This document shows positions 1-4,940 of a DNA stretch of 5,035 nt, one piece after another. The notes beneath the pieces are model-generated. The model saw only the letters and a program-made list of their open reading frames with translations, made no database searches and was not told where the DNA came from. Source of the stretch: Deltaproteobacteria bacterium. Its GTDB lineage: Bacteria > Desulfobacterota > Desulfobulbia > Desulfobulbales > BM004. The DNA is taken from assembly GCA_019312985.1 (NCBI GenBank), contig JAFDCC010000037.1, positions 1-5,035 of the forward strand, written 5' to 3'. How positions within the stretch are numbered: the stretch's first letter is position 1; every line of letters begins with the position of its first letter. Both the position numbers and the translations under genes were made by a program.

Positions 1-69
1 CTGCCAGATTTCCTCAATTTGCTGCTGCTCGTTTTTCCTAAGGGTCTGCAGCAGTTTTTCGAGTCCCAC
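1..69 (-). CDS. atpE: V/A-type ATPase subunit E, N-terminal fragment (runs off the window)
   Basis: This is the first 23 codons of a gene that continues past position 1. It begins with GTG at 69-67, one base after the stop of the proteolipid gene, with a GGAGGG ribosome-binding site (79-74) four bases upstream, inside the end of that gene. The visible residues, MGLEKLLQTLRKNEQQQIEE, are charged and helical, as in the N-terminal coiled coil of V/A-type subunit E, which pairs with G/H to form the peripheral stalk that holds the catalytic head still. Position directly after K also matches the common bacterial order G-I-K-E-C-F-A-B-D. With only 23 residues the identification rests mainly on context. 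The one-base spacing suggests translational coupling to atpK. Confidence 0.72.
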   Translation of the reverse strand, partial: MGLEKLLQTLRKNEQQQIEEIWQ

Positions 70-70
70 G

Positions 71-286
71 TCACCCTCCGAGCAGGATGATCACGGCCAC
101 GACAAAGCCGAGGATCACCATGGTTTCCGGGATGGCCACCAGGATAATGACAGTGCCGGAAAGTTCCGGTTTTTCCGCAAGGCTTCCGGCCCCGGCGGCG
201 CCGATTTTCGACTGGGCCCATGCCGTCGCTATAGCCGGCAGGCCGATTGCCAGGGCGGCGGCAAATGCTATCAACAGGCTTTCCAT
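71..286 (-). CDS. atpK: V/A-type ATPase proteolipid subunit K (c-ring subunit), single hairpin
   Basis: This 71-residue protein is two hydrophobic helices (about residues 3-24 and 44-69) joined by a short polar loop (KPELSG region). It is the rotor-ring subunit that carries ions across the membrane. The second helix contains IPETMVILGF, the V-type signature, with E54 as the ion-binding carboxylate. The first helix ends in AQSKIGAAGAG, matching the conserved Q-G-(K/R)-x-A-A-x-G segment, with Q25 at the position of the Na+ ligand Q110 of Enterococcus hirae NtpK. At 71 residues it is a single hairpin, half the length of four-helix K subunits, so the ring should carry one carboxylate per two helices. 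ATG at 286-284 is chosen because AAGGAGGT (299-292) lies just upstream. It sits between subunits I and E. The ion used (H+ or Na+) is not settled by sequence. Confidence 0.95.
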   Translation of the reverse strand: MESLLIAFAAALAIGLPAIATAWAQSKIGAAGAGSLAEKPELSGTVIILVAIPETMVILGFVVAVIILLGG

Positions 287-291
287 AATCT

Positions 292-299
292 ACCTCCTT
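292..299 (-). promoter_or_regulatory. Near-perfect ribosome-binding site of atpK
   Basis: On the minus strand the bases read AAGGAGGT, a full match to the anti-Shine-Dalgarno core, five bases before the ATG at 286. It is clearly stronger than the sites of the neighbouring subunit genes (GGTGA before atpI, GAGG before the G/H gene). A strong site fits the need for many c-subunits per complex; that link is inference. Confidence 0.85.
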
Positions 300-307
300 T
301 GCGTTAT

Positions 308-344
308 CCCTGCGCCATGCTGCCTCTGCATGTGCGTTTCAGGG
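308..344 (-). promoter_or_regulatory. GC-rich stem-loop in the atpI-atpK spacer, just 5' of the atpK ribosome-binding site
   Basis: Read on the minus strand, CCCTG (344-340) pairs with CAGGG (312-308), CGC (336-334) with GCG (315-313), and CATGC (332-328) with GCATG (320-316). This leaves an AAA bulge, a single A bulge and a seven-base loop AGAGGCA. The thirteen pairs end eight bases before the AAGGAGGT site. No U-run follows, so it is not a classical terminator. A role as an mRNA 5'-end stabiliser or processing boundary that raises expression of subunit K relative to I is plausible but inferred. The remaining spacer (345-436) holds nothing recognisable. Confidence 0.5.
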
Positions 345-436
345 TTGGCTGCTGCTGTTTCCCGTTTGTTCTTGCCTATCAGTATATTTGCGTTACCCAT
401 GAAGCAAGTATCAGTACACCCTTTTTTTTGCTACAC

Positions 437-2392
437 TCAGGCGGAATGCACCTGCGGCCCGGGTTCGCTGCCGTTTTCCTTTTCAGACGGGCCAGGTTCA
501 CCCTCTTTTTCCGGTCTGGAAGAAAAGGGGTTGTAACTTCGGCCGCGGAGCTCGATGAACTTGTCAAAAAACTCGACATAGTGGAGCCGCAGCGAGTGAA
601 TGGACGAAGAGAAGACACCTATTACCAGGCTGATGACGTGAATGATACCGCCGACAATAACCCCAAGGAGAATATCACCGGTCAGTCCTGAAAGCTGATT
701 GGCGACATTGGCAAGCAGGACGGCGGTGAGGCCGATGGCCATGATCCTCGCATACGAAATGATATTGCCGATATTTTTCAGGAGTTCGAGAGGGGCAAGC
801 AGGCCGCCGGAAAAAAGAAGAAGCGGACAGAGGGCAATAATGACAATGATCAGCGGCCGTGAAAACAGTTCCGGCATGAACCCGGCAAAGGTGAGGACCA
901 GGGCAGTGATGAGAAAGATAAACACGATGTTCAAAAGTTTCACCACCGCCTCTTTTCCTGTGCGACGTCGCAGGGCGCTGACAAGCCCCAGCCCCAGACC
1001 GAGGGTGACATGGACAATACCGACTGCCATGGCAAAATAGAGCATGGGAAGAATGTTATCCCGCCGGTCTAAAAGGAGTGGTTTAATGCCGAGGAGGAGG
1101 TGGCCGAGATTGCCGAAAAACTCGCCGTAAAGTATGCCGAATATAACGGCATACAGGGCACAGATCTGCAGAATTTTTACTGCATCCCGCAGCAGCCTCT
1201 TTTTACGGGCGGCCCGGGAGACGATAGCGGTGAGGAGCAGGATGACGAGGCCGTAGCCCGCGTCACCAAGAATGAGACCGAAGAATAGAGGGAAAAAAAT
1301 GCCTATAAACGGGGTCGGGTCAAAAGAGGTATAGGAGGGGAGGGGGAGGAGCCGGGTAAAATTTTCAAACGGCTTGAAATAGAGTGGATTCTGCAGGACA
1401 ACCGGCACCCGCTCAATGTCTTCCGAGCGGATCTCCACCTCTTTGAGGACGACACTGCCCCCGAATGTTTTCTGCAGACTGGTACCCAGGGAGGCGACCT
1501 TGTCGGCCGGCATCCAGCCATAAATAAAGAAGCACATTGCTGTTTCAAAGGAAAAGGCAGAGGCCTGGATGATGGAAATCTGTTCGTGCACCCAGGAAAA
1601 GGCCGCCTTGTAGAGGGGCCCCCAGCGATGAGTGAATTCCGCCAGCTGTTCCCCGGTCTGCCGGAGGGCGGATTCCGCCTCGTTGATTCTTTTCTGAAGA
1701 TAGTCAATCCGGACGACAAACGGCATGTTCTGGATTGATTCCGGAAAGGTGAACTCGGGGATGCTTTTCTGCGCCAGGAGGGTGCGGATCTTTTCCGAGA
1801 TGTCCCTGGTGGCGGCAATGAGACCGACGATGGTGTTGTCCGCGGCGGGCACCGTGAGAAGTTCACAGGACGCATCGGCAAGGCAGGCGAGGCTTTTTTG
1901 CAGGACTTCCACCGCCTTTTCATCCTTGAGGGCAATACCGATGTAATCAAGGTCGGGAGTGCGCTGGATCTTGTCGAGCAGGGTGGCGACAGTCGCCAGA
2001 AAGATCCTGTATCGGCCCAATTCGTCAAGCTCGCGAACCAGTTCACGGCGTTTTTCTGCCAGGGCGCTGCACAATTCCAGGTGGCGGTCCAGAGTGCGGC
2101 TGACCGTTTCGAGGATTGGCCGGGGCGCCAGAAAACTTTGCCGCAGGCTTGCGGCCGGCAGGCAGGCAAACAGGCGTTTCAGCTTGCCGGCCAGCTCCTC
2201 GAGAAAGATTTTTTCAAAGAGCGCTTTTTCATCAGGAAGCAGAGAGCGGAGATCTTTTTTGTGCAGGTCATCGACAAAGCCGACCGTCGAAGGCTCAATG
2301 TGGAGGTCGCCCTTCCGGCGGACCAGTGAAAGGGTCTCTCCCAGCAGTTTGCGGGGACCGACAATTTCAACTTTTGCCATCCTGACAATCAT
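437..2392 (-). CDS. atpI: V/A-type ATPase subunit I (membrane stator subunit a)
   Basis: This 651-residue protein is the stator subunit that forms the ion half-channels against the proteolipid ring and anchors the peripheral stalks. Residues 1 to about 350 are a soluble charged domain with coiled-coil stretches (about 100-145 and 230-260). The membrane half starts with the family hallmark PTPFIGIFFPLFFGLILGDAG (about 359-379) and has about seven or eight hydrophobic segments. The segment ISYARIMAIGL carries R549, which aligns with the essential stator arginine, and HSLRLHYVEFFDKF (599-612) is the conserved C-terminal motif. Length is normal for the bacterial family. ATG at 2392-2390 is preferred: GGTGA lies seven bases upstream, while the in-frame ATG at 2380 has no spaced site. 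It starts seven bases after the G/H gene stop. After YNPF (620-623) it carries a Pro/Glu-rich polar tail to residue 651. Further upstream in-frame sequence (to 2575) overlaps the preceding gene and was left out. Confidence 0.95.
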   Translation of the reverse strand: MIVRMAKVEIVGPRKLLGETLSLVRRKGDLHIEPSTVGFVDDLHKKDLRSLLPDEKALFEKIFLEELAGKLKRLFACLPAASLRQSFLAPRPILETVSRTLDRHLELCSALAEKRRELVRELDELGRYRIFLATVATLLDKIQRTPDLDYIGIALKDEKAVEVLQKSLACLADASCELLTVPAADNTIVGLIAATRDISEKIRTLLAQKSIPEFTFPESIQNMPFVVRIDYLQKRINEAESALRQTGEQLAEFTHRWGPLYKAAFSWVHEQISIIQASAFSFETAMCFFIYGWMPADKVASLGTSLQKTFGGSVVLKEVEIRSEDIERVPVVLQNPLYFKPFENFTRLLPLPSYTSFDPTPFIGIFFPLFFGLILGDAGYGLVILLLTAIVSRAARKKRLLRDAVKILQICALYAVIFGILYGEFFGNLGHLLLGIKPLLLDRRDNILPMLYFAMAVGIVHVTLGLGLGLVSALRRRTGKEAVVKLLNIVFIFLITALVLTFAGFMPELFSRPLIIVIIALCPLLLFSGGLLAPLELLKNIGNIISYARIMAIGLTAVLLANVANQLSGLTGDILLGVIVGGIIHVISLVIGVFSSSIHSLRLHYVEFFDKFIELRGRSYNPFSSRPEKEGEPGPSEKENGSEPGPQVHSA

Positions 2393-2399
2393 TGCATTG

Positions 2400-2720
2400 T
2401 CACCGCTCTTTTGGCAGGATGGCGGGGAGAAACTCCAGCACAACCTCCTGCAGGACGCTGTCCGGGATGTTCTGCAGCCTTTCCGCCGCCCGGTCTGCCT
2501 CGCGGATTCGGTTTTTGGCCCTTGTCTCGCAGTCGCTGCAGGCTGCCGCCAGGGAGTCGCTATACTCCCTGGCAAGATGTTGTTTCTTTGTTTCGAGTTC
2601 TCGGCTCAGGGAGACCCGGACTGACTCCAGCCACTTGGCAGCCTTTTTTCTTTCAGATTCGAGGGATTGCTGGATAGCGGTTTCAACGCTGATTACGGCT
2701 TGCAACAGATCTTCTTCCAT
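2400..2720 (-). CDS. V/A-type ATPase peripheral-stalk subunit G/H-like
   Basis: This 106-residue protein is almost entirely charged helix: residues 1-85 are Glu/Arg/Lys-rich with heptad-like hydrophobics, and 87-102 (PDSVLQEVVLEFLPAIL region) is more hydrophobic. Size, coiled-coil character and position immediately before subunit I match the G (Thermus) or H (archaeal AhaH) subunit, which pairs with E to make the peripheral stalk. ATG at 2720-2718 is chosen because GAGG sits six bases upstream and because the sequence N-terminal to it (in frame to TTG 2831) runs through a candidate leader hairpin and does not resemble the family. It is the first gene of the ATPase operon in view and the stop is seven bases from atpI. 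The family diverges quickly, so the name rests on length, composition and context. Confidence 0.82.
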   Translation of the reverse strand: MEEDLLQAVISVETAIQQSLESERKKAAKWLESVRVSLSRELETKKQHLAREYSDSLAAACSDCETRAKNRIREADRAAERLQNIPDSVLQEVVLEFLPAILPKER

Positions 2721-2802
2721 AAAGAACCTCTTGCAGAACTGATGCGGAAGGCTCTCATACAGGCGGGTGAAAACGGGGAAAGCATATGAAGCCCCCCACT
2801 TT

Positions 2803-2829
2803 GAAAAATCAGTACGAAATACTGTTTTC
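2803..2829 (-). repeat. Inverted repeat in the ATPase operon leader
   Basis: On the minus strand GAAAACAGTA (2829-2820) and TACTGATTTTTC (2814-2803) pair around the five-base loop TTTCG, with a small bulge in the A/T outer part; the inner CAGTA/TACTG arms are perfect. It lies just downstream of the candidate promoter and about 85 bases before the first ATPase start codon, so it could be an operator or a 5'-leader hairpin. No U-run follows the stem, so a simple terminator is unlikely. Confidence 0.4.
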
Positions 2830-2839
2830 AATATGAGCA

Positions 2840-2859
2840 GGTATATATTTCTATATACC
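2840..2859. repeat. Perfect 8+8 palindrome, possible operator
   Basis: GGTATATA (2840-2847) and TATATACC (2852-2859) are exact inverted arms around TTTC. It sits at the head of the ATPase operon and covers the -10 box and part of the spacer of the best promoter candidate, where a dimeric repressor could act. The arms are AT-only apart from the terminal GG/CC, so chance is not excluded. Confidence 0.45.
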
Positions 2860-2868
2860 AGATAACAA
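2840..2868 (-). promoter_or_regulatory. Candidate sigma70-type promoter of the ATPase operon
   Basis: On the minus strand TTGTTA (2868-2863) and TATACC (2845-2840) are separated by 17 bases. Each box matches four of six consensus positions. Transcription would start near 2833 and give a leader of about 112 bases before the G/H start codon. It is the best-spaced pair found in the gap, but the region is AT-rich, so accidental matches are possible. Confidence 0.4.
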
Positions 2869-3193
2869 AGGAAAAAACCAGGAAAGAATAAGAAAAAAGC
2901 CGCCGGGGGAAAATGGGGTGCAGCGCTTCATCAGCTCACGGAGCGCAGTAAAATGGGATGATTGCCATAAAGATGCTGGAGCGGCGAGGACTGAAGGGCG
3001 GGGCGTGGGAGATGCCCCCCCTTCATATGTCTGCTGTCAGCTGGTGGCAGCATGATAAGGACAATGACGGCAGAAAGCCGGGCCTACCAAGCCGGCCGAT
3101 GTTTTCCGGGGAAGAGCATGGCCGGCAATTCATGATGCAGCCTTGGTTATCTGTGCGGCAGCGTCGGCGGCCCTGCTTTCTGCATCGTGCTTT
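2869..3193. other. Non-coding gap between the WFEGA gene and the ATPase promoter
   Basis: These 325 bases have no convincing gene on either strand; short ATG-initiated frames (for example a 35-codon minus frame around 3131-3024) lack ribosome-binding sites and family resemblance. Visible structure comprises a GCCGGCC/GGCCGGC inverted repeat (3091-3126), a GCGCT/AGCGC pair around 2923-2947, C/G homopolymer runs (3014-3021), and a C-rich then T-rich minus-strand stretch near 2910-2890 that has no clear stem before it. A transcription stop for the upstream gene is expected here but cannot be placed with confidence. Confidence 0.5.
3091..3126. repeat. Inverted repeat GCCGGCC / GGCCGGC
   Basis: GCCGGCC (3091-3097) and GGCCGGC (3120-3126) are exact inverted arms of seven bases around a 22-base loop. 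The arms are themselves nearly self-complementary, and a related AGCCGGGCC lies at 3076-3084. It could fold as a hairpin 3' of the WFEGA gene and protect or end its transcript, but no T-run follows on the minus strand. Confidence 0.3.
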
Positions 3194-3649
3194 CTACTCT
3201 TCTTCTTCTTCTTCTTTTTCTTCTTCCTCTGGTTCTTCACTTTCAGAACTTTCGGATTCAGATTCTGCAGCAGCCTGGGATCCCGTTTTCTGGAGTTCCT
3301 TCTGCAGTTGATTAATTACATCGGAGAGCATATATTCGGCACCTTCAAACCAGACAGCGTTTTCGGCCACATCTTCTGAGCGCGTCACAACCGCAGATCT
3401 CTGCAGAACCGTTAATTTTGAAACAGTCTCCTTCACCTTGCCCTGGGATGGATTGCCGGCGTCACCTTTCTGCATGGCCTCCTTCAGGTTGTCAACACCC
3501 TGCTGCAGGAGAACTGTCGCCCCCTCGAACCAGAAAATATTCGGATTATCTTTTTGGGTCATACAGGTACCCTGGCATGAATCCCGCAGGATAAAAAGCT
3601 TGGAGATGGAATCCTTTATGCGGTTGTTTTTTTTAGCTGCCTTTTTCAT
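3194..3649 (-). CDS. Unrecognised 151-residue protein: tandem WFEGA repeats with acidic tail
   Basis: I do not recognise a family. The start at ATG 3649-3647 is set by GGAGG (3659-3655) five bases upstream; the frame extends further up but only through low-quality sequence. After a lysine-rich N-terminus (1-12) come two similar units. Unit 1 (about 11-62) runs from IKDSISKL to FWFEGATVLLQQGVDNLKEA. Unit 2 (about 72-123) runs from VKETVSKL to VWFEGAEYMLSDVINQLQKE. Their spacing to WFEGA is 29 and 28 residues, which indicates internal duplication. Residues 127-151 are a Ser/Glu tail ending in a run of glutamates. There is no signal peptide or membrane segment, so a soluble cytoplasmic protein is likely. 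Cys25 and Cys29 occur only in unit 1. It is flanked by spacers of 131 bases upstream and 473 downstream, so it is probably its own transcription unit. Confidence 0.85.
   Translation of the reverse strand: MKKAAKKNNRIKDSISKLFILRDSCQGTCMTQKDNPNIFWFEGATVLLQQGVDNLKEAMQKGDAGNPSQGKVKETVSKLTVLQRSAVVTRSEDVAENAVWFEGAEYMLSDVINQLQKELQKTGSQAAAESESESSESEEPEEEEKEEEEEE
3197..3228. repeat. TTC/GAA-type triplet microsatellite inside the acidic-tail coding region
   Basis: The plus strand reads an imperfect run of TCT/TTC triplets, with one T-rich and one C-rich interruption. On the minus strand this gives GAA/GAG codons for the glutamate tail of the 151-residue protein. Gain or loss of whole triplets would change tail length without breaking the frame. 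Confidence 0.75.
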
Positions 3650-3780
3650 CACTTCCTCCCATGGTGTGTTTGTTTTGCAATTGCAGTACTTGTTTCTCAA
3701 TATCTTGGCAAAGAAATATTACGGTTTAAGTGTCTCCTGAAAGTTCTTGCAGCTCTACGAAAATACAGGCTGATCTGCTG

Positions 3781-4227
3781 TTATTGCCATTTGTGCAGGA
3801 TGTTTTCTTTCAGTTCCTGCGAATACTGAAATGCCTCCGTGACCAGTAACGATAAATTATCATAGCCGAATGGCTTGAAAATCAGGTAATCAATTCCTGA
3901 ACAGCCGTATTTTTCTTCATAATGCCTGCTTGGCAGGGTTACCATCATTGCAACCGACATGGCCCGGTCAATCATTTCAAGTTCTTGAACAAAACCGGCG
4001 ACATCGAGTCCCGGAATACAATGATCAAACAGGACCAGGTCGTATCTGCCGTTCACGAGTTTTGCAAAACAATCATACCGGAGCATGACATGGGAGACCC
4101 GGCAACCGATCTGTTTAAGCATTTCCTTCAGCATCCGTGACTGGTCATCCCTGTTGTCAAATAACAGCACCTCCATTTTAGTCGTTTTTGCCATGGCAGT
4201 GTCGTGGACTGAACCACATCCGCTCAC
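3781..4227 (-). CDS. Single-domain response regulator (receiver domain only)
   Basis: This CheY-like receiver has no output domain. Counting from GTG 4227, the beta-1 acidic site is D24-N25 (LLFDNRDDQ), the phospho-acceptor is D68 in LVLFDHCIPGLD, the switch threonine is T97 (MMVTLPS), and the conserved lysine is K118 in FKPF. The second pocket acid is Asn, as in many DN-type receivers, so phosphorylation remains plausible. It should act in the cytoplasm by phosphorylation-dependent binding to a partner. GTG 4227 overlaps the upstream stop as GTGA, pointing to translational coupling. No good ribosome-binding site precedes GTG 4227, and the internal ATGs at 4194 (MAKTTK) and 4176 (MEVLLF) are possible alternatives, the domain itself starting at about residue 18. 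Its partner kinase is not in view, as the coupled gene lacks kinase function. Confidence 0.88.
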   Translation of the reverse strand: MSGCGSVHDTAMAKTTKMEVLLFDNRDDQSRMLKEMLKQIGCRVSHVMLRYDCFAKLVNGRYDLVLFDHCIPGLDVAGFVQELEMIDRAMSVAMMVTLPSRHYEEKYGCSGIDYLIFKPFGYDNLSLLVTEAFQYSQELKENILHKWQ

Positions 4228-4667
4228 CGTTTTTTACGATCAGCTTTAGGCGGTTCCTCCTCCTCTTCAAGCAGTTTGCCGGTGGTCAGTATTTCCATGC
4301 CGTCAAATTTTTTTGTTGTAAAATTGTCAACTTCTCTGAAATCATCCAGAATCCCTGAAATTATTTCCAGCTGTTCTTTAATGGTAACAAGTTTCTGCTT
4401 TGTCTGCTTATCCTTGGTCTTGTTTAACAAAAGATCAACATAGCCGAGAATTATCGTGAAAGGCCGGCTTAATTGAAACACTATTGAAGCCGTTGCCGCC
4501 AGTGTGCCCCGGAGCAGGTGATCTTCGTCTTTGCCCCAGCCGGCCCGCCGGTCCCGGGCACTCCGCCTGTCACCGGATTTTTCCCGGGCCCGGGGTGCCC
4601 TCTGCGTTTCAGTTCTGCGCCAGTCCCCTATGGAAATCTGTTTATTCGCCTTTTTTCTTGTTTCCAT
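4224..4667 (-). CDS. Degenerate HisKA-like (pseudo-kinase dimerisation) protein
   Basis: This 147-residue protein starts at ATG 4667. Residues 1-45 are arginine-rich and polar. Residues 54-115 resemble a HisKA dimerisation/phosphotransfer helical pair: LAATASIVFQLSRPFTIILG, then GYVDLLL, a linker, and a second helix KLVTIKEQLEIISGILDDFR. In active kinases the box reads H-E-x-N-N-P. Counting back from P69, F64 occupies the histidine position and Q65 the glutamate position, so the phospho-acceptor appears lost. No N, G1 or G2 ATP-binding boxes follow; the protein ends in an acidic stretch (134-138) and a basic tail. It may serve as a dimeric scaffold or regulator for the receiver encoded by the overlapping next gene. 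Upstream is a good promoter, and a weak GAGTGA lies five bases before ATG. The HisKA relation is by eye. Confidence 0.75.
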   Translation of the reverse strand: METRKKANKQISIGDWRRTETQRAPRAREKSGDRRSARDRRAGWGKDEDHLLRGTLAATASIVFQLSRPFTIILGYVDLLLNKTKDKQTKQKLVTIKEQLEIISGILDDFREVDNFTTKKFDGMEILTTGKLLEEEEEPPKADRKKR

Positions 4668-4750
4668 TGCGTCACTCTGTCACGAGAACCTCAAACCGGC
4701 AGAAGTGTATTTACAGGGGGGTCAAATTACTCAGAAACATTATCAAATAA

Positions 4751-4780
4751 CCTATAATTAATATTCAGACCGGCTGTCAA
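4751..4780 (-). promoter_or_regulatory. Sigma70-type promoter of the HisKA-like / receiver unit
   Basis: On the minus strand TTGACA (4780-4775) is a perfect -35 box, followed after 18 bases by TATAGG (4756-4751), four of six matches to the -10 box. The spacer and flanks are AT-rich. Transcription would begin near 4744, leaving a leader of about 77 bases to ATG 4667. This would drive the two overlapping genes 4667-3781. Confidence 0.6.
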
Positions 4781-4814
4781 TTGAATAAAAAAAATGTTGC
4801 TTGGATGGATAAAA

Positions 4815-4940
4815 TCAAAATATTGCCGGGAGAAGGGATTGACGAAATGACAGCTTATAGTATGCCATTTCTCCCTGTACCGTATTGGGTATTTCAAGGA
4901 GCGCGGAAATAAGCTGTGGATCATTTTCCTGTTTTTTCAT
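4815..4940 (-). CDS. Possible small ORF, 41 residues, directly after the upstream gene
   Basis: ATG 4940-4938 follows the TAA of the preceding frame without a gap (TAAATG), with GAGGG about a dozen bases upstream. It reads MKKQENDPQLISALLEIPNT and on to AIF before TGA at 4817-4815. The first 30 residues have ordinary protein-like composition: a charged start, then an amphipathic stretch. No family is recognised. The position suggests translational coupling or, alternatively, a truncated remnant of a longer gene. An overlapping frame (4924-4727) competes but begins inside this one without a ribosome-binding site and looks less protein-like. Confidence 0.4.
   Translation of the reverse strand: MKKQENDPQLISALLEIPNTVQGEMAYYKLSFRQSLLPAIF

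Noticed and set aside
1303..2169. 288-codon minus frame inside atpI
   Set aside because: It is an alternate-frame shadow of atpI with Arg/Ser/Pro-rich composition typical of a GC-biased off-frame reading.
2393..2575. In-frame N-terminal extension of atpI by 61 codons
   Set aside because: It overlaps the G/H gene on the same strand in another frame, does not resemble subunit I, and a spaced GGTGA supports the ATG at 2392.
2776..2799. Possible sigma54 promoter (GG-N10-GC) before the G/H gene
   Set aside because: The GG lies in a six-base G-run so spacing is ambiguous, and the -12 part (TATGC) departs from TTGC.
2721..2831. In-frame extension of the G/H gene to TTG 2831
   Set aside because: It runs through the leader inverted repeat, has non-family composition, and the ATG at 2720 has a well-spaced GAGG.
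2890..2912. Possible intrinsic terminator (GC-rich then T-rich on the minus strand)
   Set aside because: The T-run is present but I could not pair the preceding CCCCCGGCGGC into a convincing stem.
2958..3311. Plus-strand 117-codon frame with serine run
   Set aside because: Its second half is antisense to the acidic tail, whose triplet repeat gives polyserine; no ribosome-binding site and no family resemblance.
3650..3780. Promoter for the WFEGA gene in the spacer after the receiver gene
   Set aside because: Candidate boxes (for example TTGCCA with TACTGC, or CTTTCA with TAATAT) match too poorly to call; no terminator stem was clear either.
4727..4924. 65-codon minus-strand frame across the promoter region
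   Set aside because: No ribosome-binding site, aromatic-rich random-looking composition, it spans the TTGACA promoter, and it starts within a better-placed small ORF in another frame.
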